Assembly (NCBI GenBank): GCA_027488865.1
Contig: JAIYAU010000025.1
Span: 316,359 to 380,358, forward strand
DNA: 64,000 nt
Source: Cytophagaceae bacterium
GTDB lineage: Bacteria; Bacteroidota; Bacteroidia; Cytophagales; UBA9547
Direction: 5' to 3'
A program made the translations under genes and the position numbers. The notes beneath the pieces are model-generated. The model saw nothing but the letters and a program-made list of their open reading frames with translations, searched no databases and was not told where the DNA came from. This document shows, in pieces, positions 37,406-46,935 of the stretch. Within the stretch, counting starts at the first letter, position 1, and the number at the start of each line of letters is the position of its first letter.

Positions 37406-38347
37406 ATGCAGGTACATTACGATCTAGCTTCTTTTGAAGCAAATTTTTCTTGTGTGAGTACAGTAGGGATGTTTGATGGAGTACACTTAGGGCATCAAAA
37501 AATTCTATTTCAAGTAAAAGAACTCGCCTCTCAATTGGGTTTGCCAAGTGTTGTTTTTACGTTTCATCCCCATCCGAAATATGTTTTAAATCCTGAGAAA
37601 TCACAAGGCGATGAACTAAAAATGCTAACCTCTCTCGAAGAAAAAATAAAACAACTTTCTTTACTTGGGCTCGATCATCTTTGTATTATCCCCTTTACGG
37701 AGGAATTTTCTCAATGGAGCTCAGCAGATTTTATCCAAAAAATAATAATTGACCAAGTTCATACAAAAAAACTGGTGATAGGCTACGACCACCGCTTTGG
37801 AAAAAATCGAGAAGGAAGTTTTGAATATTTAAAATCTAATGAAAAAACTTTGGGGCTCGAGGTGGTAGAAATTTCAAGACATGATATAGACGAAGCCACG
37901 GTGAGTTCTTCTAGAATTAGAAATTGTATCGCTAAAGGAGATTTAGAACAGTCCAAAAAGTTATTGGGAAGATATTATACCGTTACGGGCAAGGTAGTAA
38001 AGGGGAAACAACTTGGCCGTACCATAGGTTACCCTACGGCCAACATTGAAATTGACGATAAAAATAAGCTTATCCCTTTGGATGGAGTTTATGCTGTAAG
38101 AGTTTCGATTGGGGATACCCTAAAAACTGGCATGCTCAATATTGGCAACAATCCAACCGTGCCAAATAAAGGACGCAGCATAGAAGTAAATATTTTTGAA
38201 TTTGACCAAGATATTTACGACATAACCATTTCTATTGAGTTTGTAAAATACCTTAGGCCCGAACTTAAATTTGAAAGTTTAGACCAATTAAAATCTCAGT
38301 TAGCCCAAGATAAAATTGCCACGCTAGCAGTAGAACCTATCCTTTAA
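37406..38347 (+). CDS. ribF: Bifunctional riboflavin kinase / FAD synthetase
   Basis: 313 residues from the ATG at 37406 (MQVHYDLASFEANFSCVSTV), which fits the family; the open frame starts 45 bp earlier with no homology. The FAD-synthetase domain shows GMFDGVHLGHQKILF and the VIGYDHRFGKNREG motif; the riboflavin kinase domain shows YTVTGKVVKGKQLGRTIGYPTANI. It makes FMN and FAD from riboflavin, needed by several flavoenzymes in the window (Kmo, proline dehydrogenase, ferredoxin reductase). Confidence 0.96.
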   Translation: MQVHYDLASFEANFSCVSTVGMFDGVHLGHQKILFQVKELASQLGLPSVVFTFHPHPKYVLNPEKSQGDELKMLTSLEEKIKQLSLLGLDHLCIIPFTEEFSQWSSADFIQKIIIDQVHTKKLVIGYDHRFGKNREGSFEYLKSNEKTLGLEVVEISRHDIDEATVSSSRIRNCIAKGDLEQSKKLLGRYYTVTGKVVKGKQLGRTIGYPTANIEIDDKNKLIPLDGVYAVRVSIGDTLKTGMLNIGNNPTVPNKGRSIEVNIFEFDQDIYDITISIEFVKYLRPELKFESLDQLKSQLAQDKIATLAVEPIL

Positions 38348-38360
38348 AAGAATTACAGCG

Positions 38361-38455
38361 TTAAAATAATTTAGTTTTGCAATTTCTAACCAGTGGTGAC
38401 TATATTGTATATTTGTAGAGTAAACGCAGGTTTTGATTGATAAATGGAATAGTTA
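38361..38455 (+). repeat. Dispersed repeat, tail-only copy (copy 4)
   Basis: About 95 bp similar to the last third of the copies at 40.7, 46.8 and 53.4 kb, ending in ATAAATGGAATAGTTAAG, the same phrase seen near 46907-46925. The hairpin core is missing. It sits 51 bp upstream of the Fic gene, as copies 2 and 3 sit just upstream of other accessory genes. It contains TATATTTG (38408-38415), a -7-like octamer. Confidence 0.6.
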
Positions 38456-38505
38456 AGTGAGTGCGAATCTTGTTTGAGATTTAAAAAACAAACCCAATAA
38501 AGACA

Positions 38506-39870
38506 ATGATTACACTTGATAAAACACTTTTAAGTCCCGATTTGCTTCAAAGAATTGAAAGCCTGAATATTGAGATTATTAATTTTCGCAATGAAGGCGA
38601 ACTAGACCAACTCTCAAAGGAAAACTTAAAAGAGTATTTTCGAACACAACATATTTTTCATAGTGCGGGTATTGAGGGCAACCGACTAACTTTGCAAGAA
38701 ACAATGCTTGTTTTAAAAGAAGGCATTACCATTTCTGAAAAGTCAATCCAAGATACTGTTGAAGTAAAAAATTTGGGAGTTGCCTTTGATTTTTTTTATG
38801 AATTGGCACAACAAGATACGCCTATTACAGAAAATTACATCAAACAAATACATCAGTTGGTTGTTGGAAATGATACGCATGTAAATGCTGGTAATTACCG
38901 AAATGTAGGCGTTGTTATTACAGGTTCTGAACATACGCCACCTGAGCCATTTGAAGTACCTTTAAAAATGCAGGAGCTGATCGATTGGCTAAACGAAAAT
39001 TTAAACCAAGAAAATCCAGTTATTTTGGCGGCGGTAACGCATCACGAAATGGCCAAAATACACCCTTTTGCAGATGGCAATGGTAGGACAGCAAGGCTTT
39101 TACTTAATCTTATTTTGATGAAACAAGGTTATCCTATTTGTAGCATCAAAAGAACGGAGAGGCCAAGATATTACGAAGCAATGTCGGAAGCAGATAAAGG
39201 CAATTATCACCAAATTGTTGAATTGGTTACTGAAAGTTGTGCAGAACTTTTTTCGATTTACGTAAGAATAAGAGAAGAAAGTAACCGTAAAACTCAATTT
39301 GCTAAAAAATGGGGCAGCCACGATGTAGAGGGTAGACTACGCAAAGAAAAAAGCAGATTTGAACTTTGGCTAAACAGAATGAACCAAATCAAATTGGAGT
39401 TTAGACAATTTACTGACTTACTTAATGATAACTTAGAGACTTATAGTGTAACCTACTACGAATATCCATCTATTACTTTTGATACCTTTCAAGAATTAGA
39501 AGAAAGAGGGAATTCTCAAAATACTTTCTTTTTCTCAATTCGTTTTGTAAATAGAGAAGGTAAAAAAATTGTTAAAACATTTGTATTTAGATTTTTTAGA
39601 GAACATAATAATTATTCTTCAAATGGCACCATAATTCCTTTAGAATTGACCTGTTACAACCCTGAAACAAAAAGTTTTTTGGTAATAGACAAATTTCAAT
39701 GGGCTGACAGAGTTCAACTACGCTCATTTTATTTCAATTCAACTAATGAATTGATTATAAGTAGATACAACAGAATACAAAGAAAAACTATTGAAGAAAG
39801 TAACCTAAAATTAAACGAAATTGTAGAAACATTTTTAGATGAAGTCTTATCAAATGTGCTTGGACTTTAA
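38506..39870 (+). CDS. Fic family protein with N-terminal inhibitory motif
   Basis: 454 residues. The inhibitory motif (S/T)xxxE(G/N) appears as SAGIEGN (53-59), making it a class II Fic protein. The catalytic motif HPFADGNGRTAR starts at His186. These enzymes transfer AMP (or another nucleotide group) to target hydroxyls, and Glu57 is expected to hold the enzyme off by clashing with ATP binding. The last 180 residues (from about HDVEGRLRKEK) form a beta-rich domain I do not recognise. It is the first gene of the accessory region. Confidence 0.92.
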   Translation: MITLDKTLLSPDLLQRIESLNIEIINFRNEGELDQLSKENLKEYFRTQHIFHSAGIEGNRLTLQETMLVLKEGITISEKSIQDTVEVKNLGVAFDFFYELAQQDTPITENYIKQIHQLVVGNDTHVNAGNYRNVGVVITGSEHTPPEPFEVPLKMQELIDWLNENLNQENPVILAAVTHHEMAKIHPFADGNGRTARLLLNLILMKQGYPICSIKRTERPRYYEAMSEADKGNYHQIVELVTESCAELFSIYVRIREESNRKTQFAKKWGSHDVEGRLRKEKSRFELWLNRMNQIKLEFRQFTDLLNDNLETYSVTYYEYPSITFDTFQELEERGNSQNTFFFSIRFVNREGKKIVKTFVFRFFREHNNYSSNGTIIPLELTCYNPETKSFLVIDKFQWADRVQLRSFYFNSTNELIISRYNRIQRKTIEESNLKLNEIVETFLDEVLSNVLGL

Positions 39871-39996
39871 AACAAAAACTACTTATAATAACAAAAATTT
39901 AGTGAACTCTTCAGTAGCGTTATAATCTGTATTTATGAAGTTTTTATAAAGATTTGACAATTCCTTTTAAGGTATATCTTAATTTATTCCTAAGTA

Positions 39997-40551
39997 ATGG
40001 ACGATAAATCTGACAAACTTTTGATTCTTGACTTGGATGAAACTCTGGTTCATGCAACTGAAAAAGAATTGATGTTCTCAGCAGATTTTAAATTTGACAA
40101 GTATTATGTTCATAAGCGACCTTACTTAGAAAAATTTCTATTGGATATTTCAAAACACTATTCACTCGGTATATGGAGTTCGGCAAACGATGAATATGTA
40201 AAAGAAATTGTAAAAAACATAAAACCAGATGGTGTAGCGTTTGAAATTGTATGGGGACGAAGTCGTTGCTCCATTAAAAGAGATGAAGATTTAGATAGTT
40301 ACATTTTTGAAAAGCGACTTTACAAATTACAAAAGAAAGGCTTTAAACTTGAGCAAATAATTATTGTGGACGACACACCCAAAAAATCAAGAAATAATTA
40401 TGGAAACGCCATTTATATTCATGAATTTTCAGGCAACACAACTGACGAAGAACTTAAACATTTACACGATTATTTACTCACATTAAAGAAAGTAGAAAAT
40501 ATTCGAACAATAGAAAAACGAGGTTGGAGAATAAACAACGTCAGTAAATAA
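39997..40551 (+). CDS. FCP1/SCP-type (NIF) HAD phosphatase
   Basis: 184 residues with HAD motif I LDLDETLVHA (Asp12, Asp14; DxDxT form typical of FCP1/SCP protein phosphatases), YVHKRPYLEKFL, motif II-like LGIWSSANDEY, and motif III/IV IIIVDDTPKKS. Eukaryotic members dephosphorylate Ser of the RNA polymerase II tail; bacterial targets are unknown. It lies 126 bp after the Fic gene on the same strand, so writer and phosphatase-like eraser are neighbours, though no common transcript is proven. Confidence 0.88.
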   Translation: MDDKSDKLLILDLDETLVHATEKELMFSADFKFDKYYVHKRPYLEKFLLDISKHYSLGIWSSANDEYVKEIVKNIKPDGVAFEIVWGRSRCSIKRDEDLDSYIFEKRLYKLQKKGFKLEQIIIVDDTPKKSRNNYGNAIYIHEFSGNTTDEELKHLHDYLLTLKKVENIRTIEKRGWRINNVSK

Positions 40552-40633
40552 TGAAGTAGTCCGCTATCATAGAAGAAAAACTTTTCCCATTTTTCCCAAA
40601 TTACAAAACCCAAAAAACACTCTTATTCCTAAA

Positions 40634-40898
40634 TCATGGACTTTTTTCCATATTTTTTTAATTGTCGTATTTACGGGCAATTTTTTTCGGGCAAAAATAA
40701 TTGCCCGTAAATTTTTGCCCGTAGTTTAGGGGCAAAATAAAATGATCAATAAAAATTGCCCGTAAAAAATATAAAAATTAGTTGTATGACCTAAAAATTC
40801 AAAAATTATGTCCATTTCAAATCAAAGCTACATTACTTGATATTTAAAAATGATTTACTTTTATCGCTTTAAGCATTTTCATTTGTATCGTATCTTGG
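40634..40898 (+). repeat. Dispersed hairpin repeat, copy 1
   Basis: Lead-in (ATGGACTTTTTTCCAT, itself palindromic) to a core at 40673-40763 with alternating GGGCAA and TTGCCC arms able to fold in several ways, then an AT-rich tail to about 40898. Core and copy 2 (46660-46750) are almost identical, including the stretch GGGGCAAAATAAAATGATCA. The tail ends inside the start of the VanW fragment. Confidence 0.88.
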
Positions 40899-41046
40899 CA
40901 AAATCAATGCATGGGAATTCAATATTTGGATAAACCAAGAAGTTATAAACCATTTTAGAACGCGAGTGAAACAACGAAAACTACTAAGTCAACGACATCC
41001 AATTTTATATTATTTAGCCGTTTGGGCAAGACGGCTAAGACGTTAT
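40895..41046 (+). pseudogene. Displaced fragment of the VanW-family gene
   Basis: 152 bp aligned without gaps to 47480-47631 of the complete VanW gene, with about six mismatches. It encodes residues about 22-71 of that protein in frame (NAWEFNIWI, QRKLLSQRHPILY, ARRLRRY) and then leaves homology abruptly, running to a stop near 41143. It has neither start nor VanW domain. Its left edge merges with the repeat tail, suggesting recombination or an insertion-deletion at the repeat. Confidence 0.88.
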
Positions 41047-41072
41047 AATGTAACCCCGTGCCATCCGTATCC

Positions 41073-41315
41073 CTACCCTTGGGTCTTTCCGCTTTGGTTT
41101 TTGTTTGGCATAAAAACAAACTCCGAGCGAAGAGATTGGTAACCCGGCAAACCACTTAACAGCGCCAATATAAAATAAACAAGTCCATAACTTAGAATAG
41201 ATTGCTCATGATAAACCACGCCCTCGCTTTCACAATAGTAATTCCCTTTCGAGTTAATTGGCATCGATAATCGGCCTAGGAATACAAAGACAAACATAGC
41301 CGAAAGCACCGCCAA
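41073..41315 (-). CDS. Possible small two-helix membrane protein
   Basis: 80 residues with two hydrophobic segments (AMFVFVFLG and LSYGLVYFILALLSGLPG) and a loop with NSKGNYYC. Composition is visibly richer in G and C than the neighbours. The TTG start is doubtful: the frame runs further upstream as IILTIILAVL without an ATG, so the 5' end may be lost. No family recognised. It may be a fragment. Confidence 0.35.
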   Translation of the reverse strand: MAVLSAMFVFVFLGRLSMPINSKGNYYCESEGVVYHEQSILSYGLVYFILALLSGLPGYQSLRSEFVFMPNKNQSGKTQG

Positions 41316-41653
41316 GATGATTGTTAAAATGATTCATGTATTTTTTCACCTTGAAGTTGATTGCTTACCCCCTGCTAGCGCCCAAGTCCGTCTACGTCAG
41401 TCAGTGCCCCAATTTCTTACCGATCAAAACGTATGTCTAGAACCGAAGGCAATTTAGCATAATTCCTTGCACAGCTGTCCCCAAACCTGTTTTTACTGCT
41501 CATGTTCATCTAAAAAATAATATCAAGATATTGATTTTACATCTTATTTTAAATAGCGTGCGGAAGCCATTTTATTTAAAGTAGTACTGACGGATGTTGA
41601 CTGATGTTGGCTCTAGCAGGAATATAAAAAATACTTCGGAAAAATTTCAAAAA
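41316..41653. other. Gene-free stretch of mixed composition
   Basis: The part to about 41510 is GC-richer than its surroundings and shows short open frames only; the remainder is AT-rich. Nothing recognisable. It looks like decayed foreign DNA next to the VanW fragment. Confidence 0.4.
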
Positions 41654-42580
41654 CTATAAATTTGATTCTTGAATGAGATAAAGTGGACGTTTTTTTACAT
41701 TTTGTGATATACGACTTACATATTCTCCAATAATTCCAATTGATAGCAATTGTACCCCTCCAATAAATAATACAGAAACTATAATAGAAGCCCAGCCGGG
41801 TTCGTAGTCTTTTGTAATTATGCGGGAATATAATGCGTATAAAATAACTACAAATGATACAAAAGAAAAAATAAACCCACTCAAAGTGGCAATTCTTAAA
41901 GGAAAATCAGAAAATGAGGTAATTCCATCTATTGCCAAACGCCACATTTTCTTAAAAGTATATCCGGTTTTTCCACCATACCTTCTATCACGATCGTATT
42001 CAACAAAAGTTTGGCGAAAACCAATCCATGCAATTTGACCTCGTAAAAATTTGTTTGCCTCTGTCATGGTTTTTAAAGCTTCTACCACTTTTCTATCTAT
42101 AAGCCTAAAATCCCCAGAATCAACAGGTATTGAAATGTTGGTTATCCTTATTAAAATTCTATAAAAGAGTTTAGCTGTAATTAACTTAAAAAAATTTTCA
42201 CCTTGTCTTTGTTTTCTCTTAGCATAAACAACCTCAAATCCTTTTAATGAAGTATTATACAAATCAATAATTAATTCCGGAGGATCTTGAAGATCGGCGT
42301 CTATAATAACCACCTTATCTCCAGATGAAAAATCTAATCCGCAGGTAACTGCTATTTGATGTCCAAAATTTCTGCTTAAATCAATGTATTTTATGTTGGA
42401 GTTATTTATGCACAACTGTTTAACTAAATCTAGTGAATTATCTACGCTTCCATCATTTACGTAAATAAACTCATAATTTAAGTTTAGAGTATTAACAACA
42501 TTTATTAACCTCTCATGTATGAGATTAATATTCGACGATTCATTATAAATGGGAATAATTACCGAAAGTGATTTTTTCAT
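41654..42580 (-). CDS. GtrB/DPM-type polyprenyl-phosphate glycosyltransferase
   Basis: 308 residues: GT2 domain (LSVIIPIYNESSNI, YVNDGSVDNS, the DxD-type VVIIDADLQDPPEL, and the RYGGKTGYTFKKM motif that marks this group) followed by two C-terminal membrane helices (about 230-255 and 265-288). These enzymes load a sugar onto undecaprenyl phosphate for later use in the periplasm, for example glucosylation of O-antigen or lipid A decoration with aminoarabinose. It runs away from the acyltransferase gene, separated by 1 kb of AT-rich DNA. Confidence 0.93.
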   Translation of the reverse strand: MKKSLSVIIPIYNESSNINLIHERLINVVNTLNLNYEFIYVNDGSVDNSLDLVKQLCINNSNIKYIDLSRNFGHQIAVTCGLDFSSGDKVVIIDADLQDPPELIIDLYNTSLKGFEVVYAKRKQRQGENFFKLITAKLFYRILIRITNISIPVDSGDFRLIDRKVVEALKTMTEANKFLRGQIAWIGFRQTFVEYDRDRRYGGKTGYTFKKMWRLAIDGITSFSDFPLRIATLSGFIFSFVSFVVILYALYSRIITKDYEPGWASIIVSVLFIGGVQLLSIGIIGEYVSRISQNVKKRPLYLIQESNL

Positions 42581-43581
42581 TTTAGGTCCAAAAATTTTAT
42601 AACTATTAATGTTAATTAATAGCTGTTAATTTATTTCAAGGATGTAACCACTGGTAAGTTTAAACCTATTTTCGATAAAATCCAATTCAAAAAAAAATAA
42701 TGCTAAAAATTAATTGTGGACCTTGCTTAAAAAGACCCAATAGTTAGTTAAAATTATCCTATAATCAAACTCTAAATACGTCGAAAAAAATAATAGGTGT
42801 CATTTTAAGCTTAACATTTGTAGTACCTCTGGATAATGGCTATAATGAAATTTTCAATTAATTTGGCTGTCTTAAAAATACATTACAAACTACTAACCAA
42901 TTATTTAATATTATTTTAAATTTAATCAGATTAATATAAACACCAACATATGTTAAATTTATTTCCGTTATTAAGTGATTAATTTTCAGTGATTGTCTTG
43001 GCTAAAAATGACTGCTTTTTAGTTTAATATACTTACTGATTGACGAAGGCAGCGTTTTGTTTTTTAGTTAACCATCTTTAATAGATGATTAATTGGCTTT
43101 TTTAGACTTGAATAAAAAAAATCTTCATTTTGTTTTCAACTTTTTTATTGAAAATATCTAAATATTTTCGAAGTTATGGCATTTGCTATCTTTAATCAAT
43201 TGACATTAGTTTGTATTATGATTTCTTAGTCCAGTCGATTTCTTATAACTAGATAATGATTTCTATTACTATTATTAATCTTAGCATCATCCAAATTCAT
43301 TTATCGAAAAGAAAATAATTAATTTTAAAACTGTTATTAAATTTTGAATGAATCTTATAGATATATAGTGTTAAAATAATATTAAACAAATTGGAATAAT
43401 AACCTACCATCCATCAAAATGAATTATTTTTTTATATTCGTAAAAATATTTGTATTTTAATGGATGTAATATTTTTGTGAATCAAAGTCGGCATTTCTTC
43501 ATTGAATATCTATTATTTAGTTATTAACATTATTATCTAGAGTAAAATAGTACAGTATAATTTAAATTATTTGAATAATAT
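42581..43581. other. 1-kb extremely AT-rich intergenic region
   Basis: No open frame, repeat or RNA-like element that I can support on either strand. It contains many A/T runs and short self-complementary words. It separates the divergent GtrB-like and acyltransferase genes and probably holds both promoters. Possible xenogeneic DNA. Confidence 0.5.
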
Positions 43582-44685
43582 ATGCGAATGCATCAACAAT
43601 TACCACATTTTGACTTTTTTCGAGGTATTGCGGCTATTTTAGTTTATTTTTTTCATTATTTGTTTATTGTTGATTTTCATTTCAGAGAAATAAGTGAATA
43701 TAATTTTATTGGAGATGTCCCAAACAAGTTGAGAATAATATTTAATTTAATTCCAATAGGTTATGGAAATACAGGTGTTCATCTATTTCTGGTAATAAGT
43801 GGCTTTTTAATTTATTATGGTTATTTAAATTCTAAAAATACTTTTTCGTGGCCAAATTATGTAATAAGACGATTTTGGAGAATTTATCCTCCTTATTTTA
43901 TTACACTTGTTTTTTTTTCAACTTATCATTGCAGTTGGGATGTAATTACCTTTAAAGATATTTTGACTCACTTATTGTTTATTCACAATCTCGAACTAAC
44001 AACATTCTATACTATTAATGCTACATTTTGGTCTCTAGGTCTTGAAGTACAATTGTATATTTTTTTTCCTTTACTTGTATTTATCTTAACTAAATTGTCA
44101 CTTAAACAATTTCTTATCTTTTCAATTATTTTAAGTGCTAGTATAAATCTTATATTTATACAAATGGGTTTAATTGGGCCTAATTTTGAAAAATCAATAT
44201 TAACTTATGGATTTTTATGGTTCTTAGGTGCATATGGTGCTGAACAGTACTTTCTCCAAAAGCCATTATGGAATTCAAGCTTTCCAAAAATTTCATTAAT
44301 TGTTATACTATTTTACCTTATACTTATCTTTTTTAGACATGCCCTTCCTTACGTTGAGGTCATTTATTTAGGGATATTTTGGGCATTATTAATAGATTTG
44401 TTTCTTTGGAAAGTAGATCCTAACAAGTGCAAAAAGAATTTAGCCTACGAATTTATTTCTTTTTGTGGCAAAATTAGCTTTGGAATTTATCTATTTCATG
44501 CCCCATTTTTGTTGCCTCTACATTTATGGTTTAAAGAAAATGGACCCCAATTACCATTTTATGGATCACATATCTTAGCCTCAATTACCATATTTCTTTT
44601 AATAATAATGGTATCCTATTTCTTTTATGAAATCATTGAGAAGAAATCAATTGAAATTGGCAAGAACCTATTAAAAAACAAATAG
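43582..44685 (+). CDS. Acyltransferase family 3 membrane protein (OafA/YrhL type)
   Basis: 367 residues, about ten membrane helices. The family signature is at the start (HFDFFRGIAAILVYFFHYLF with the first catalytic His region), with RRFWRIYPPYFITL and, near the end, GKISFGIYLFHAPFLLPL. These enzymes O-acetylate sugars of surface polysaccharides, using a cytosolic acyl donor. Codons are markedly AT-rich, like the neighbouring 44771 gene. Confidence 0.93.
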   Translation: MRMHQQLPHFDFFRGIAAILVYFFHYLFIVDFHFREISEYNFIGDVPNKLRIIFNLIPIGYGNTGVHLFLVISGFLIYYGYLNSKNTFSWPNYVIRRFWRIYPPYFITLVFFSTYHCSWDVITFKDILTHLLFIHNLELTTFYTINATFWSLGLEVQLYIFFPLLVFILTKLSLKQFLIFSIILSASINLIFIQMGLIGPNFEKSILTYGFLWFLGAYGAEQYFLQKPLWNSSFPKISLIVILFYLILIFFRHALPYVEVIYLGIFWALLIDLFLWKVDPNKCKKNLAYEFISFCGKISFGIYLFHAPFLLPLHLWFKENGPQLPFYGSHILASITIFLLIIMVSYFFYEIIEKKSIEIGKNLLKNK

Positions 44686-44770
44686 TTCGTTTTAACTTTT
44701 TTGCTTTCTGTCTTATTATTAAAATAATTCAAATGATAAGCGTTGGTAATTTATTATTTATAAATATTAT

Positions 44771-46198
44771 ATGAAAAAAATCATTCTTTTATCTGTTTGT
44801 TATCTAGCAATCCCATCGATAATATTCTCCATATTTTGGTTTAAACCATTCATAAGTATAATTATGATTTTAGGAATTATATATGCTTTCGTTACATTTT
44901 GTAAAGATTTAAAATATACAAATTTCAATTTTCCTGATGTTAGTATAACTATTAAAGATATATTAATAATTGCTATTTTAAGCCTAATTTGGTCCGCATT
45001 GGCTGGAGTTGGGGGTATATTTCTTCAAAGTACAGATTGGTTAGGACATAGTTCTAAATTTTACTCTTTAGCTACCTCAAAATGGCCTCTTTGTTTTTCT
45101 AATAACAATAGCCCAGTTATCTATTATTTTGGTTTTTATTTAGCTCCTGCCTTATTAACTAAATATACAAACACATCCTTACTTGGGTTTTTTATATGGA
45201 TATGGACTTATCTTGGTTTTTTTATTGTTAGTTGTTATTTGTATTTACTTCTACGGAAGAAAACTATTCACTTTATATTTTTTACATTTATTGGAGGCAT
45301 TAGTACTTTTTTGGTTTGGATTGGTTGGCAATTTAATCTTTTCAATTCTTTACTTCACGATAAGATTAATTTGTATGTTATGACAATATTTGAGCAAAGC
45401 TGCTGGGCTCCTAATCAATTGATACCGGTTTTAATTGTTTCTAGCATTTTACTTATTACAATACAAAATAGGCTTTCTCCTTCTTTACTAATTCTGCCTT
45501 TAGCAACTATGATTTTCTGGACAGTTTTTCCAACATTAATTCTTATAATAATTATAGCTTACTATTGCATTAAGGAAAAATATTACTTAGATCTTAACCA
45601 CATTAAAACGGTAGCTTCAAAAGCAATTATACCCTTTATTACAACAATAATTCCTATTCTTATTTATTACTCAAGTTCACAAGGAGGCACGGTTAAGGGT
45701 TTTATTTATCAATTTGGTATCCCAAAAGTATTTACGAACTATTCTTTTCTGATTATTGATGTAATATGTATGCAGTTTCTTGCCCACCTTTTAATAAAAG
45801 ACGCAAATAATAAGAAGTGGGTAGCATTTATTAATATTTTGATTTTAATTGCCGGACTTTATCGAATAGGGTTATATAACGATTTCTTTACACGCACCGC
45901 AATCGTGTTCAAGTTTTTCCAAATAATACCATTTTTCCTAGATTTTGAATATCTAATAGAAAATTTAAAGAAACATAAAATTGTATATCTAGTAATTATT
46001 ATATTCCTAATCCAGCCCACATTTTTGCTGATTCCTAAATTAAAAACCAACATTTTTACGGAAACCGATATAAGAAAAATTAAGTTTGAAAAAAATTTAC
46101 CTTTTGACGAGATACTTAGAATATACCATTCTCAGATTGAGTTAAAACAGTATAGTTGTAAACCAAATTCCATATACGAACACTACTTATCACCATAA
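44771..46198 (+). CDS. Polytopic membrane protein, possibly GT-C-like
   Basis: 475 residues with about eleven membrane helices and a short hydrophilic C-terminus. An extracytoplasmic loop after helix three holds STDWLGHSSKFYSLATSKWP, which resembles the acceptor loop of GT-C glycosyltransferases or O-antigen-type proteins, but no known signature is clear. It starts 85 bp after the acyltransferase gene in the same AT-rich DNA, so both may act on one surface glycan. Function unknown. Confidence 0.75.
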   Translation: MKKIILLSVCYLAIPSIIFSIFWFKPFISIIMILGIIYAFVTFCKDLKYTNFNFPDVSITIKDILIIAILSLIWSALAGVGGIFLQSTDWLGHSSKFYSLATSKWPLCFSNNNSPVIYYFGFYLAPALLTKYTNTSLLGFFIWIWTYLGFFIVSCYLYLLLRKKTIHFIFFTFIGGISTFLVWIGWQFNLFNSLLHDKINLYVMTIFEQSCWAPNQLIPVLIVSSILLITIQNRLSPSLLILPLATMIFWTVFPTLILIIIIAYYCIKEKYYLDLNHIKTVASKAIIPFITTIIPILIYYSSSQGGTVKGFIYQFGIPKVFTNYSFLIIDVICMQFLAHLLIKDANNKKWVAFINILILIAGLYRIGLYNDFFTRTAIVFKFFQIIPFFLDFEYLIENLKKHKIVYLVIIIFLIQPTFLLIPKLKTNIFTETDIRKIKFEKNLPFDEILRIYHSQIELKQYSCKPNSIYEHYLSP

Positions 46199-46220
46199 AT
46201 TAATAGCATAAACAATAACC

Positions 46221-46589
46221 ATGAAAAATCTCCTTTTTATTACGCTTTGCTTTTTTTGCATGAATGCTAACGCACAGCAAGATATGTTTGGTAAAACACT
46301 CACAACAGCCTCTGAACAGAAAGCGCAAATTATGATCAGCAAGCTCGGTCAGCAGTTGAGCCTAGCAGAAGAACAAAAAAAGGCCTTGGAAGAAATCACC
46401 AGCGAATACCTGGATAATTTGCAGGAAATCAGTGGCGACGAAGACTATGCGGCGTTATCTCAAAAAATCACTGAAAGAAGGGACAAAAAAGTTAAAATAA
46501 TCCTACTCAATGATACTGATCTATTTGAATATCAAAAATGTATTACAGAAATATTGGCGTCACAGCGAAGAGGGTATGGACGTAGATAA
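46221..46589 (+). CDS. Spy/LTxxQ-like secreted protein, copy A
   Basis: 122 residues: signal peptide (MKNLLFITLCFFCMNANA, cleavage before QQ) and an all-helical mature part with SLAEEQKKALEEITSEYLD, then RRDKKVKIIL, reminiscent of Spy/CpxP-type periplasmic proteins and their LTxxQ repeats; that family link is inference. The protein ends RRGYGRR. About 90% identical to copy B at 52816, also with identical downstream sequence over about 25 bp and a dispersed repeat 63 bp after the stop. Confidence 0.8.
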   Translation: MKNLLFITLCFFCMNANAQQDMFGKTLTTASEQKAQIMISKLGQQLSLAEEQKKALEEITSEYLDNLQEISGDEDYAALSQKITERRDKKVKIILLNDTDLFEYQKCITEILASQRRGYGRR

Positions 46590-46651
46590 TTGACAAACAA
46601 CTAACGTTTTGTGTTGTCCTCTAGGATCATTCCCAATAAATTTTTTAAATA

Positions 46652-46920
46652 ATGCATTTACGGGCAATTTTTTTCGGGCAAAAAAAATTGCCCGTAAATT
46701 TTTGCCCGTAGTTTTGGGGCAAAATAAAATGATCAATAAAAATTGCCCGTAAAAAAATATAAAAATAGTTTTAAAACCTACAGGCTATTAAATTCGGCAA
46801 TTGTAAATCAATGCTACTTTACTTGCAACTAAAATAATTTAATATTGCAAACTTCAATCGCTTGTAGTTACATCGTATATTGGCGGAATAACCAAAGGGT
46901 TTGAATAATAAATGGAATGA
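46652..46920 (+). repeat. Dispersed hairpin repeat, copy 2
   Basis: Core 46660-46750 (ACGGGCAATTTTTTTCGGGC at its start) followed by an AT-rich tail to 46920 that ends ATAAATGGAATGATTAAG, 11 bp before the broken gene at 46936. Core arms are complementary (TTTTTTGCCCGT-like and ACGGGCAA). The tail holds TATATTGG at 46876-46883, matching the -7-like word of copy 4. Confidence 0.9.
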
Positions 46921-46935
46921 TTAAGGTTTATTAAA

